Assembly (NCBI GenBank): GCA_029237515.1
Contig: JARBAV010000375.1
Location: 1 to 5,642 of the forward strand
Direction of reading: 5' to 3'
DNA: 5,642 nt
DNA from: Nitrososphaerales archaeon
Lineage (GTDB): Archaea; Thermoproteota; Nitrososphaeria; Nitrososphaerales; Nitrososphaeraceae
Below the pieces are notes generated by a model. The model was not told the origin of the DNA. It did no database searches and saw nothing but the letters and a program-made list of their open reading frames with translations. Shown piece by piece: positions 1 to 5,610 of this stretch (the first letter of the stretch is position 1; every line of letters starts with the position of its first letter). The translations under genes were made by a program, and so were the position numbers.

Positions 1-320
1 CTAGACGCATTTCCTAAGTTGCACGATAAGACAGTGAGTTTGCCGTTGAGGAATCAATACCAGAGGATAATAAGATTATTGTTAACTATTCAATCCGCGT
101 TAATGTCTAATACTATTGATTACCAACAATTATGATCTAGATAATTTTGTAGGAGGACACCTTACAAGATTAGGCACTGTCGATGATGATATTAGACTAG
201 GGCAACTACTAATACATATCTTGAAACAATGACTCAACAATGTACAAGAGATGCGAGACAAATGGTAGAGTAGGTTTACCCTCCATTTTACTAGAGTTCT
301 ATTTGTATTAAAGTCGATAT
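1..320 (+). pseudogene. possible decayed coding sequence at left edge
   Basis: No intact gene is present, but protein-like stretches appear in different forward frames. One frame is open from the edge to 132 (contains LPLRNQYQRIIRLLLTIQS). Another reads DSEFAVEESIPEDNKII from 30 to 107. A third, open 104-229, contains NFVGGHLTRLGTVDDDIRLG and ILKQ before a TGA at 230, and after that stop the same frame continues LNNVQEMRDKW to a TAG. This patchwork suits a gene that lost its frame through small indels and stops, with its 5' part outside the window. I do not recognise a family. Chance open frames in AT-rich DNA are the alternative, so the call is tentative. The last ~60 bases lead into the oxidoreductase promoter. 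Confidence 0.3.
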
Positions 321-327
321 ATAAAAT
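317..327 (+). promoter_or_regulatory. TATA-like box upstream of the oxidoreductase
   Basis: TATATAAAAT at 318-327 is a good archaeal TATA-box match. Transcription would be expected to begin roughly 25-27 bases beyond its centre, near 348, which is downstream of the ATG at 328 and about 36 bases before the ATG at 385. It therefore favours the 385 start. Confidence 0.45.
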
Positions 328-397
328 ATGTTGGATGGCCAGCCAACAAACAAATATATACTCCTACGTCATAAAATATGTTGGATGACCAACCAAT
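321..397. repeat. 27-base direct repeat, 50-base period, each copy a near-palindrome
   Basis: Bases 321-347 and 371-397 match at 24 of 27 positions, both starting ATAAAATATGTTGGATG. Within each copy, a 16-base core (331-346 and 381-396) begins TTGG and ends CCAA. The first core is TTGGATGGCCAGCCAA and equals its own reverse complement at 14 of 16 positions; the second matches at 12 of 16. The 50-base offset is close to five helical turns, which would place both copies on the same face of the DNA. The second core overlaps the likely start codon at 385. The intervening sequence is not duplicated. An operator pair or a local duplication scar are both possible. Confidence 0.6.
350..361 (+). promoter_or_regulatory. 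second TATA-like box; would give a leaderless mRNA starting at 385
   Basis: An AAATATATAC block centred near 356 lies about 29 bases before the ATG at 385. That is the spacing expected for a leaderless archaeal transcript. It sits between the two copies of the near-palindromic repeat, so a protein bound there could compete with TBP. The site was identified by eye only. Confidence 0.35.
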
Positions 398-1770
398 ATC
401 AATTTGGGAGTGATATAGAAATTAATAAAGGGAAAATAGTTGTACTAGGAGGAGGATTAGCTGGACTAACAGCTGCCACATTTATTGCTCGTGCCGGAAT
501 GCCTGTGACCATTATAGAAAGGTCAACTGAAATAGGCGGTCGAGCAAGAACATCAGTATCTAACGGTTTTTATCTAAATCAAGGTCCTCATGCAATATAC
601 ACTGCAGGACCTGGCATCAAGATTCTAAAGGAACTTGGAATATCCTATACAGGTCAGAAAGTTACGACAGGAGGTTATTATGCATTCAAAAAAGGTAAAA
701 AATATCCCATCCCTGGAAGCCTACGTCAACTCCTCACAACAAAATTACTAAAAGGATTACAAAGTAAGATAGAAGCTATTCGATTTTTTGCATCTCTAAA
801 TAAGATCAATCCTGAATATATTCAAGACATAAGCTTGGAGGACTGGATAAACAAAAATATCCACAATACCGATGTGAAAGATTTAGTAAAAATGTTTTCT
901 CGCATTACAACATATGCCAATGATATAGAAATTCAAAGTGCAGGAGCAACTATAATCCAGCTTCAAATCGCATTTGCTGGGGGAGTTATTTATTTGGATG
1001 GAGGCTGGCAAACATTAGTAAACGGATTAACTGCAGCTGCGCAAGAGGCAGGTGTAAAGATATTGACAGGTAAAAGAGTAACAAAGATAGAAAATGTTAA
1101 TAATAATACATCTCTGTCCTGGTTGATCCATCTCTCTGATGGAAACACAATTTCATCTCAAACCTTAATAATGGCAGTTGGTCCAAAAGATGTATATGAT
1201 CTCTTGAAACAGAGTAGTCTAGTTAACTCCTCTTTTCTATCCCAGATGGTTAAAGGAACAAATCCGGTGAGAGCAGCCACCCTAGATATTGCTTTGACTA
1301 CTCTTCCCAAGCCTAACGTATTTGGTGTATATGGTATTGACAATCCATTGTATCTTTCAACTCATTCTGCTTTTGCCAGATTAACTCCAAATGGAGGAGC
1401 GCTAATACATGTAATGAAATATTTAGGTTCCTCTATACCATCAGATCCAAAGGCCGACCGAAAAGAATTGGAGAAATTAATGGATTTGATCCAGCCTGGA
1501 TGGAGAAAGGTAGTTGTTAAAGAAAGATTCTTACCAAACATGGTAGTTTACAACGCTTTAGTTAGCGCTTCTCAAGGAGGAATCTATGGCCGGCCAGATG
1601 TGAAAGTTCCAGGTACAGAAAATCTCTATATAGTTGGAGATTGGGTAGGTCCAGAAGGTTTGCTGGCTGACGCAAGCCTCTCAAGTGCTAAACGTGCAGC
1701 AGAAAAAATACTCAAATTAGGTAATGAGAAAGAAAAACTTATAGCCCATAGCATTCCGCAATCGTATTAA
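385..1770 (+). CDS. FAD-dependent oxidoreductase, phytoene desaturase/amine oxidase superfamily
   Basis: A predicted flavoprotein of about 461 residues. Numbered from the ATG at 385, an N-terminal Rossmann dinucleotide-binding motif GGGLAG lies at 22-27 after a hydrophobic strand KIVVL. An acidic residue ends the second strand (E45, in IIERS), followed by GGRAR at 51-55, the usual FAD signature. YLDGGWQTLVNGL near 203-215 matches the conserved helix of COG1233-type enzymes. NLYIVGDWVGPEGLLADAS at 413-431 is the C-terminal FAD motif with GD at 418-419. Size suits the family, and there is no signal peptide or clear membrane span. The substrate cannot be read from sequence; carotenoid or other isoprenoid oxidation is only a family-based possibility, and no carotenoid genes lie nearby. 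An in-frame ATG at 328 would add 19 residues (MLDGQPTNKYILLRHKICW), but these precede the conserved fold, arise partly from the direct repeat, and start on top of a TATA box. I therefore prefer 385. Confidence 0.88.
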   Translation: MTNQYQFGSDIEINKGKIVVLGGGLAGLTAATFIARAGMPVTIIERSTEIGGRARTSVSNGFYLNQGPHAIYTAGPGIKILKELGISYTGQKVTTGGYYAFKKGKKYPIPGSLRQLLTTKLLKGLQSKIEAIRFFASLNKINPEYIQDISLEDWINKNIHNTDVKDLVKMFSRITTYANDIEIQSAGATIIQLQIAFAGGVIYLDGGWQTLVNGLTAAAQEAGVKILTGKRVTKIENVNNNTSLSWLIHLSDGNTISSQTLIMAVGPKDVYDLLKQSSLVNSSFLSQMVKGTNPVRAATLDIALTTLPKPNVFGVYGIDNPLYLSTHSAFARLTPNGGALIHVMKYLGSSIPSDPKADRKELEKLMDLIQPGWRKVVVKERFLPNMVVYNALVSASQGGIYGRPDVKVPGTENLYIVGDWVGPEGLLADASLSSAKRAAEKILKLGNEKEKLIAHSIPQSY

Positions 1771-1846
1771 TTCTGATAGTAAAGACATCTACTTTTCGCG
1801 CCCTTTATGTATTCTACTATTAATGCAATCTAGTCATATGGGTTAT

Positions 1847-1862
1847 CAATTTAAAGTTTTAA
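1847..1862 (+). terminator. possible T-rich terminator for the oxidoreductase gene
   Basis: A T-rich stretch ending AAAGTTTTAAT lies about 80 bases past the stop codon. Archaeal RNA polymerase commonly terminates on T-rich tracts without a strong hairpin. The tract is short, so this is a weak call. Confidence 0.2.
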
Positions 1863-1900
1863 TAGATATGATTAGTGGTCTGCCTACGACTGGGATTCCC

Positions 1901-1953
1901 GTTGACCTCCAATGTACTTCTTTCAATCGAATCGGAGTCAACTAAAATTAGTT
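1901..1953. terminator. inverted repeats in the convergent spacer, possible bidirectional terminator
   Basis: GTTGACCTCC (1901-1910) can pair with GGAGTCAAC (1934-1942), giving nine pairs with one bulged C and a 23-base loop. It is followed by AACTAAAATTAGTT (1940-1953), a second short palindrome whose central TTTT on the minus strand lies about 25 bases beyond the ligase-like gene's stop. Placement between two converging genes suggests a role in termination or RNA 3'-end protection. Function is inferred from position only. Confidence 0.35.
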
Positions 1954-1969
1954 AAGATACAATTTATGG

Positions 1970-3268
1970 TTAGACAATTGGTTGATTGGTTTTTGTTTTT
2001 TCCCAGATATGAGCTATTATCTCTGAAACAGTCTGCTCTAAAGAACCATTAAATTTATCATGCCATAATTTAGCTACGTAATCCCCGGGACTATTTTTGT
2101 TTTCTATCCGTTTCTCCAATATATTTAAAAATTCTTCCTTCAAACCAAGATCAGCCAGACCCTTCTTTGCAAAGTCAATTTGACTTCTTATTGTATCTAT
2201 AATATTAAAATGGCTTTGAGCATTGTAACCTGATCTAATAACAGCTACTCTCTCTTCTCTTAAAACTGATAATGGTCGTAATTGTCTTTCTTCATTAATC
2301 GCTCTATATAAGTACCCAATAAAATATTCGATCATTGAAAGTAATGATTTAGGAGTTGGTTGTACTGACATTACCCTTGTTTCAATCCGATAAAAATTAG
2401 AGTTCAGCCTAATACGTGCATCATCATGTCTTTCCTTCTCAAGTTCAAAATAGTCTTTTGCAATTATAGGTTTCCTTGAGATAATATAATCAATATAATC
2501 TTCTACACCATCTAAATATTTTGAAATAGATGGAAATCCAGAATTCTGTTCTTCTGATTGATCATAAAGATAAATTCGTGGTTCATGAAAAGAGAATACT
2601 TTGCCAGCGAATAATTTACTATTAGCTCCAAGTAGAATAGCTGATGGAATTATATTTAATATGTGATTGAACATGACAGCAGTATGAGATGGATTTTGAC
2701 CTTGTAGATGAAGATGAAAGCCTTGTATTGCGGTAGCTATCTGTAGAGCTTTTATTTTCAATCCATCAATTTCAACGTCAGGAATTTTACTTTGCCATTT
2801 TGCCAGCTTTTTGTATCGCGGCTTATTTGTGATCAATTCTTCTCTTAAAATCTGTGGTGAAGGATTAGCACCCAAAAATACAGGATACACCATCTCTCTA
2901 TCTTTGTACACCTTTTGAATCGTTTTATCGATATGATCTATGAATTGTTCAAATAATATATTGAGCTCAAGGATATTCTCCATATTCGTTGGCGGAGTTT
3001 TGAATTCAAATTGACAAGAACCATACTCATAATCGACTTGATATTCAGTTTCTTTTAATTTTTCTATTAATGGCTGTGCATTAACTACTCTTGCTTTGCT
3101 ATCAACTAAACATATTTCAATTTCAATTCCTATTCTAAATTGCTCATCATATTTTTCAGAATCAGTCCGGATCCTTTGTTTTAGAGCATTGGCTTGTTTA
3201 CTTATCTTAGAATTTGATTTATATTGATTATTAGAATCATTATATGGATGATGAAAACTCGGGACCAC
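1970..3268 (-). CDS. GCS2-family carboxylate-amine ligase (glutamate-cysteine ligase-like)
   Basis: A predicted soluble ATP-dependent ligase of 432 residues in the glutamate-cysteine ligase type 2 family (PF04107; YbdK and archaeal GshA relatives). The hallmark GIEIE lies at 47-51, an acidic strand FEFKTPP at 87-93, HLHLQG at 185-190 and RIETRV at 294-299; in this fold such Glu, His and Arg residues bind metal-ATP and the amino-acid substrate. Characterised relatives join glutamate to cysteine, the first step to gamma-glutamylcysteine or glutathione, but family members differ in substrate, so that activity is inference. The first ~43 residues form a polar extension before the catalytic fold. 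The start is GTG; a TGA lies four codons upstream in frame and the next Met is residue 96, inside the fold. A TATA-like box sits about 30 bases upstream, so the message is probably leaderless or nearly so. The gene appears separately transcribed from the glycosyltransferase. Confidence 0.85.
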   Translation of the reverse strand: MVPSFHHPYNDSNNQYKSNSKISKQANALKQRIRTDSEKYDEQFRIGIEIEICLVDSKARVVNAQPLIEKLKETEYQVDYEYGSCQFEFKTPPTNMENILELNILFEQFIDHIDKTIQKVYKDREMVYPVFLGANPSPQILREELITNKPRYKKLAKWQSKIPDVEIDGLKIKALQIATAIQGFHLHLQGQNPSHTAVMFNHILNIIPSAILLGANSKLFAGKVFSFHEPRIYLYDQSEEQNSGFPSISKYLDGVEDYIDYIISRKPIIAKDYFELEKERHDDARIRLNSNFYRIETRVMSVQPTPKSLLSMIEYFIGYLYRAINEERQLRPLSVLREERVAVIRSGYNAQSHFNIIDTIRSQIDFAKKGLADLGLKEEFLNILEKRIENKNSPGDYVAKLWHDKFNGSLEQTVSEIIAHIWEKTKTNQPIV

Positions 3269-3293
3269 TGACTTATATCAATTATAACCATAC

Positions 3294-3306
3294 TTCTTTA
3301 TAACTT
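3294..3306 (-). promoter_or_regulatory. TATA-like box of the GCS2-family gene
   Basis: On the minus strand AGTTATAAAG (3296-3305) lies 27 bases before the GTG start at 3268. That spacing predicts transcription beginning at or a few bases before the start codon, as in leaderless archaeal mRNAs. It supports both the GTG start and transcription independent of the upstream glycosyltransferase gene. Confidence 0.5.
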
Positions 3307-3353
3307 TACAAATATTGGCAAGAGAACAAGAGATTAATAATAATGTATCCATA

Positions 3354-3364
3354 GATCAAAAACT
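3354..3364 (-). terminator. T-tract downstream of the glycosyltransferase gene
   Basis: The minus strand reads AGTTTTTGATC about 12 bases past the TGA stop. Five T residues directly after a gene are a typical minimal archaeal termination signal. The flanking GATC pairs are too short to call a hairpin. Confidence 0.35.
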
Positions 3365-3373
3365 AAATCAGGA

Positions 3374-4366
3374 TCATATTTGACCACGTTTCAACAGTTT
3401 TCTTACTAAGATAGGGATTCCATCAATCATATTCAAAATTGCTAATTCCAATTCTAATTTAATTGTCTCAGTTCTCTTCCTTTTATTTGAATATATGGAT
3501 GACAAAGTCCTAATCACGTTTGTGGGACAATGTTCTGATGGCAAATCTTCTACATATTCAAGATTATAATTTAATACTCTTAATCCGCATGCTAATGCTT
3601 CTAACGCAGTCTTACTAAGATTTTTAAGTAATTTCTGATTTACAAATCTTAAGTCAACGTACACATCATATTTCTTCAAAAAATTTGGGATGTCTTTATA
3701 GCATATCGGATTTTTTGTTCTGTCATAAATATCAATATTAAGATCGATTTTCTTACGTTTGCAATAGTTCATAGCAAGTTTAATGTCAGTGACTTCACTA
3801 TTTACCAATAATCCTTTATATACACCAACAGAACTCTCTTTAACCAATTTATTGTTAAAATGATTAGTATCGATAGGATTTGGTAAGAAAATCGATCCTT
3901 TGACTAATTGAATCAAATCAGGTGTTGACACAATAACTCTATCTGCTAATCTTTGTGCTTTGATATGTAGACGTCTCTTACGAATTTTTCTAACTATATT
4001 TTTAGGCCTTAAAATATTTCGTAAATTAGATGTTTGTGAATTATCCTCCTCAGAGAAACCCCTGATATCAGTACCGTGATAGTGAAGGATGATAACCTTT
4101 GATTTTTTATACACATTTCGGATACTAGTTACCATTTCTGGTAAACTATGAATATGTATTACATCTGCTCTTCTAGCCTCCTCGATTGATTTATAAACTA
4201 ATTCTTCGGAAGTTACGAACAATCCAAATTCTTTATAATACTCGTCTATACCATATTTGTCAGCATTCTGAACTCTTATAACTTTACTTTCATTGCCATT
4301 GATCTGCTGAAACTTTGCTAAAATGAAAGCTACACCTGCTTGATCCCATATATGTAACACATACAA
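3374..4366 (-). CDS. glycosyltransferase-like protein, GT-B fold (GT4-like), diverged donor site
   Basis: A predicted cytoplasmic sugar transferase of about 330 residues, short for GT4 enzymes. The N-terminal half has the acceptor-domain look: HIWDQAGVA at 5-13, DVIHIHSLPEM at 68-78, HYHGTDIRG at 95-103, ADRVIVSTPDL at 141-151 and LPNPID at 161-166. The C-terminal half has FLKKYDVYVDLRF (229-241) and KTALEALACGLRV (252-264), matching the donor-binding helix of family 4 enzymes. The usual first Glu of the EX7E pair is Lys248 here, with Glu256 the second, and the expected GRL...KG segment after the linker is poorly conserved. It may therefore use an unusual donor or have altered activity. A role in cell-surface polysaccharide or protein glycosylation is likely by family, but acceptor and donor are unknown. 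The reading begins TTG at 4366 directly after an in-frame TGA; GTG at codon 3 is an equally plausible start and fits the conserved N-terminus. Confidence 0.8.
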   Translation of the reverse strand: MYVLHIWDQAGVAFILAKFQQINGNESKVIRVQNADKYGIDEYYKEFGLFVTSEELVYKSIEEARRADVIHIHSLPEMVTSIRNVYKKSKVIILHYHGTDIRGFSEEDNSQTSNLRNILRPKNIVRKIRKRRLHIKAQRLADRVIVSTPDLIQLVKGSIFLPNPIDTNHFNNKLVKESSVGVYKGLLVNSEVTDIKLAMNYCKRKKIDLNIDIYDRTKNPICYKDIPNFLKKYDVYVDLRFVNQKLLKNLSKTALEALACGLRVLNYNLEYVEDLPSEHCPTNVIRTLSSIYSNKRKRTETIKLELELAILNMIDGIPILVRKLLKRGQI

Positions 4367-4376
4367 TCAGATTACA

Positions 4377-4457
4377 CTATCTTTTCTTCTTTAACCCCTC
4401 CATAACCTTTTCTAAATAACTTCTAGTTCCATTTTCATTTAATTTAAAGTTAAATCT
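4377..4457 (-). pseudogene. possible C-terminal relic of a gene upstream of the glycosyltransferase
   Basis: One minus-strand frame reads 26 residues containing NENGTRSYLEKVMEGLKKKR and ends in a TAG only 10 bases before the TTG start of the glycosyltransferase. Composition and the amphipathic, lysine-rich end resemble a real protein C-terminus, and the close spacing resembles an operon junction. Going upstream in this frame, stops appear at once (TGA at 4458-4460, then TAA triplets), so no full gene exists. It may be the remains of a deleted gene, or the short frame could be chance. Confidence 0.25.
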
Positions 4458-4490
4458 TCACTTTTTCAGTTCTTAATATTAAATCTTCAA
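4446..4490 (-). repeat. imperfect tandem repeat of about 29 bases
   Basis: TGAAGATTTAA occurs twice on the minus strand (4479-4489 and 4450-4460), offset by 29 bases, and similarity continues past it as TTAAGAAC-TGAAAAAG versus TTTAAATTAAATGAAAATG. It looks like a small local duplication that has since drifted. Because 29 is not a multiple of three, it would have broken any reading frame crossing it. Confidence 0.45.
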
Positions 4491-4522
4491 TTTACAAATA
4501 TCGACTCCTTTATGCCCCAATT

Positions 4523-4582
4523 TCATTTTTTCATAGGGTTTATTCTAATATGATATTGACATGAGCGGCCAGTTCGATCCAT
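4523..4582 (-). CDS. possible 19-residue ORF with a strong Shine-Dalgarno sequence
   Basis: A minus-strand ATG at 4582 is preceded by AAGGAGG with only four bases between GGAGG and ATG. It encodes MDRTGRSCQYHIRINPMKK and then TGA. That TGA overlaps the ATG of a second 15-codon ORF (4479-4526, MKLGHKGVDICKLKI), an ATGA junction seen in coupled genes. The peptide is basic with one Cys and has no recognised domain. The ribosome-binding site is the clearest in the window, but the ORF is short enough to arise by chance. Confidence 0.25.
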   Translation of the reverse strand: MDRTGRSCQYHIRINPMKK

Positions 4583-4634
4583 CTAACCTCCTTACTCTTA
4601 TTGATTGTCTGATCATTTCTTGGCGAAATTAGTT

Positions 4635-4672
4635 AACTTATTACAACACTAAAATAACTTGTGTAATGTTAT
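4635..4672 (-). terminator. imperfect inverted repeat at the 3' end of the secreted-protein gene
   Basis: GTGTAATGTTAT (4661-4672) and AACTTATTACAACAC (4635-4649) pair imperfectly around an AT-rich loop, overlapping the TAA stop at 4669-4671. A TTTT lies in the loop on the minus strand. This could mark the transcript end, though pairing needs internal gaps, so confidence is low. Confidence 0.25.
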
Positions 4673-5415
4673 TTGATATATCCATATCTGACTAGTTTCA
4701 TATCATTATCTATTACCTGTCCGACTCCGGGAGCATGCAAATTTACCTCCTCAATTCCTGGCTCAAGATCATTTGTTTCTATCATTTTTATTACGTTGTC
4801 AAAGCTGCCCGCAGGAACATTTACCGTTTGATTCATATTTACTATCTCTGCCTTATCCAGCGCAACGTCTGGAGCTATTTCCTGGTAGTATCTTGAACCA
4901 AGCAAGATGGTTCCAGGCATTATCAGACCAGCTCTTGCATAATCTGAATCATGTAGCCAAGAGCCTTCATGATCAACAAGTTTACCGTCTTCATAATTAT
5001 TAACATCTTCTCCAAAATAATATACACTGTTTGTCTGTTCACATATTGCAAAGTAATCTTTGGTAAGTTCCTTTAAGTCACCCGTTTTGCTGTCAACAGT
5101 TCTTTCTTCAACAGCTCTTGCGACTATTCCCTCTCCAACAACCTTGGTTTCATTGCTTACCGTTACAGTTACAATAAGAGGCTCATTATCCTCTATGCCT
5201 GCAAATACAAGTTGATAACCTGGTTGTAGAATAAAGTATGGATTGGTGCCTATTGTAGAGAAATTACAATCTCCAATATTGAATGAATTTGTCCACAATT
5301 CGTTCTGTGCATTGACATTCATAGAAGTAGTAGTAAATAGTACAATTATTGATATCAATACGATGGCTGATACAATGCAGATTACATTAGTTTCGAAATT
5401 TGATCTTGTTTTCAT
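4669..5415 (-). CDS. secreted or membrane-anchored protein of an uncharacterised conserved family
   Basis: A 248-residue exported protein. Residues 1-10 are polar with Lys2 and Arg4, 11-30 form a hydrophobic segment, and VNA-QN at 34-38 fits signal peptidase I cleavage; the segment could alternatively anchor the protein. The mature part contains PGYQLVFAG (65-73), VYYFGEDV (131-138), GSWLHD (151-156), PGTILLGSRYYQE (167-179), VPAGSFDNVIK (200-210) and HAPGVGQV (227-234). From memory this pattern resembles a hypothetical-protein family scattered through bacteria and archaea, with no function known to me. The strand-rich pattern suggests a beta-sandwich or barrel. Cys50 and Cys125 could form a disulfide outside the cell, and N51, N88 and N195 are N-glycosylation sequons. 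The ATG is preceded by a TATA-like region centred about 26 bases upstream, suggesting a leaderless message. Confidence 0.82.
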   Translation of the reverse strand: MKTRSNFETNVICIVSAIVLISIIVLFTTTSMNVNAQNELWTNSFNIGDCNFSTIGTNPYFILQPGYQLVFAGIEDNEPLIVTVTVSNETKVVGEGIVARAVEERTVDSKTGDLKELTKDYFAICEQTNSVYYFGEDVNNYEDGKLVDHEGSWLHDSDYARAGLIMPGTILLGSRYYQEIAPDVALDKAEIVNMNQTVNVPAGSFDNVIKMIETNDLEPGIEEVNLHAPGVGQVIDNDMKLVRYGYIK

Positions 5416-5433
5416 TGTATTGTAATACTATAA

Positions 5434-5447
5434 TTAATAAATAATTT
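5434..5447 (-). promoter_or_regulatory. TATA-like element of the secreted-protein gene
   Basis: The minus strand has AAATTATTTATTAA at 19 to 32 bases before the ATG at 5415. Its centre near -26 matches archaeal TATA spacing for a leaderless transcript that starts at or beside the ATG. The surrounding DNA is very AT-rich, so the exact box is uncertain. Confidence 0.4.
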
Positions 5448-5610
5448 GGTACGATCAGCTAAGCTAGATTAGAAAATCATGATATACTTATCAGATTTAT
5501 TTACATACTTGTACCATAATCCTTTTATACCAATCCGTGGAATTACTATTGAAAACAAACTATCATATCATATATCTTGATTAATATGTATCCAGCTCTT
5601 ATTTTGTAGC
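5448..5610. other. divergent upstream region with short palindromes
   Basis: This stretch separates the leftward secreted-protein gene from a possible rightward gene at the edge. It contains the 8-base palindrome ATCATGAT (5476-5483), a GATA-N4-TATC dyad (5481-5492), a forward TATA-like CTTTTATACC (5522-5531) and a TATCATATCATATATC stretch (5561-5576). These are candidate promoter or regulator sites only; none matches a regulator motif I can name. Confidence 0.3.

Larger units (their letters stand above)
1771..1969. other. convergent intergenic spacer
   Basis: This 199-base gap lies between the 3' ends of the oxidoreductase and the ligase-like gene. It contains AT-rich stretches, a bulged inverted repeat (1901-1942) and a small adjoining palindrome (1940-1953). 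No coding-like frame or tRNA could be supported. Its main job is probably to end transcription from both sides. Confidence 0.5.
4367..4668. other. 302-base spacer with repeats, tiny ORFs and a possible gene relic
   Basis: The spacer lies between two leftward genes. On the minus strand it carries an imperfect terminator-like inverted repeat at its upstream end, a Shine-Dalgarno-preceded 19-codon ORF, a tandem imperfect 29-base repeat and a coding-like C-terminal fragment immediately before the glycosyltransferase. No strong promoter for the glycosyltransferase was found; a TTATTTAGA element (minus strand, 4411-4420) is a weak candidate. Confidence 0.5.

Noticed and set aside
183..232. ATGATGA resembling a C box of a C/D guide RNA
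   Set aside because: No CTGA D box or C'/D' pair lies at suitable spacing, so the match is likely chance.
1158..1343. 61-codon minus-strand open frame inside the oxidoreductase gene
   Set aside because: It lies wholly antisense to a well-supported gene and has no recognisable motif or promoter.
1880..1912. tRNA-like fragment (CTGGGATTCCCGTTGACCTCC resembles a reversed tRNA 3' half only loosely)
   Set aside because: No T-loop, acceptor pairing or full cloverleaf can be formed, and the similarity is better explained by short local hairpins.
4773..5003. 76-codon plus-strand open frame
   Set aside because: It is a shadow antisense to the secreted-protein gene, with unusual composition and no ribosome-binding site.
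5243..5425. 60-codon plus-strand open frame
   Set aside because: It is antisense to the signal-peptide end of the secreted-protein gene; the hydrophobic look comes from the complementary strand.
5447..5516. TGGTAC / GTACCA inverted pair
   Set aside because: The arms are six bases and about 58 bases apart, with no extended pairing; expected by chance.
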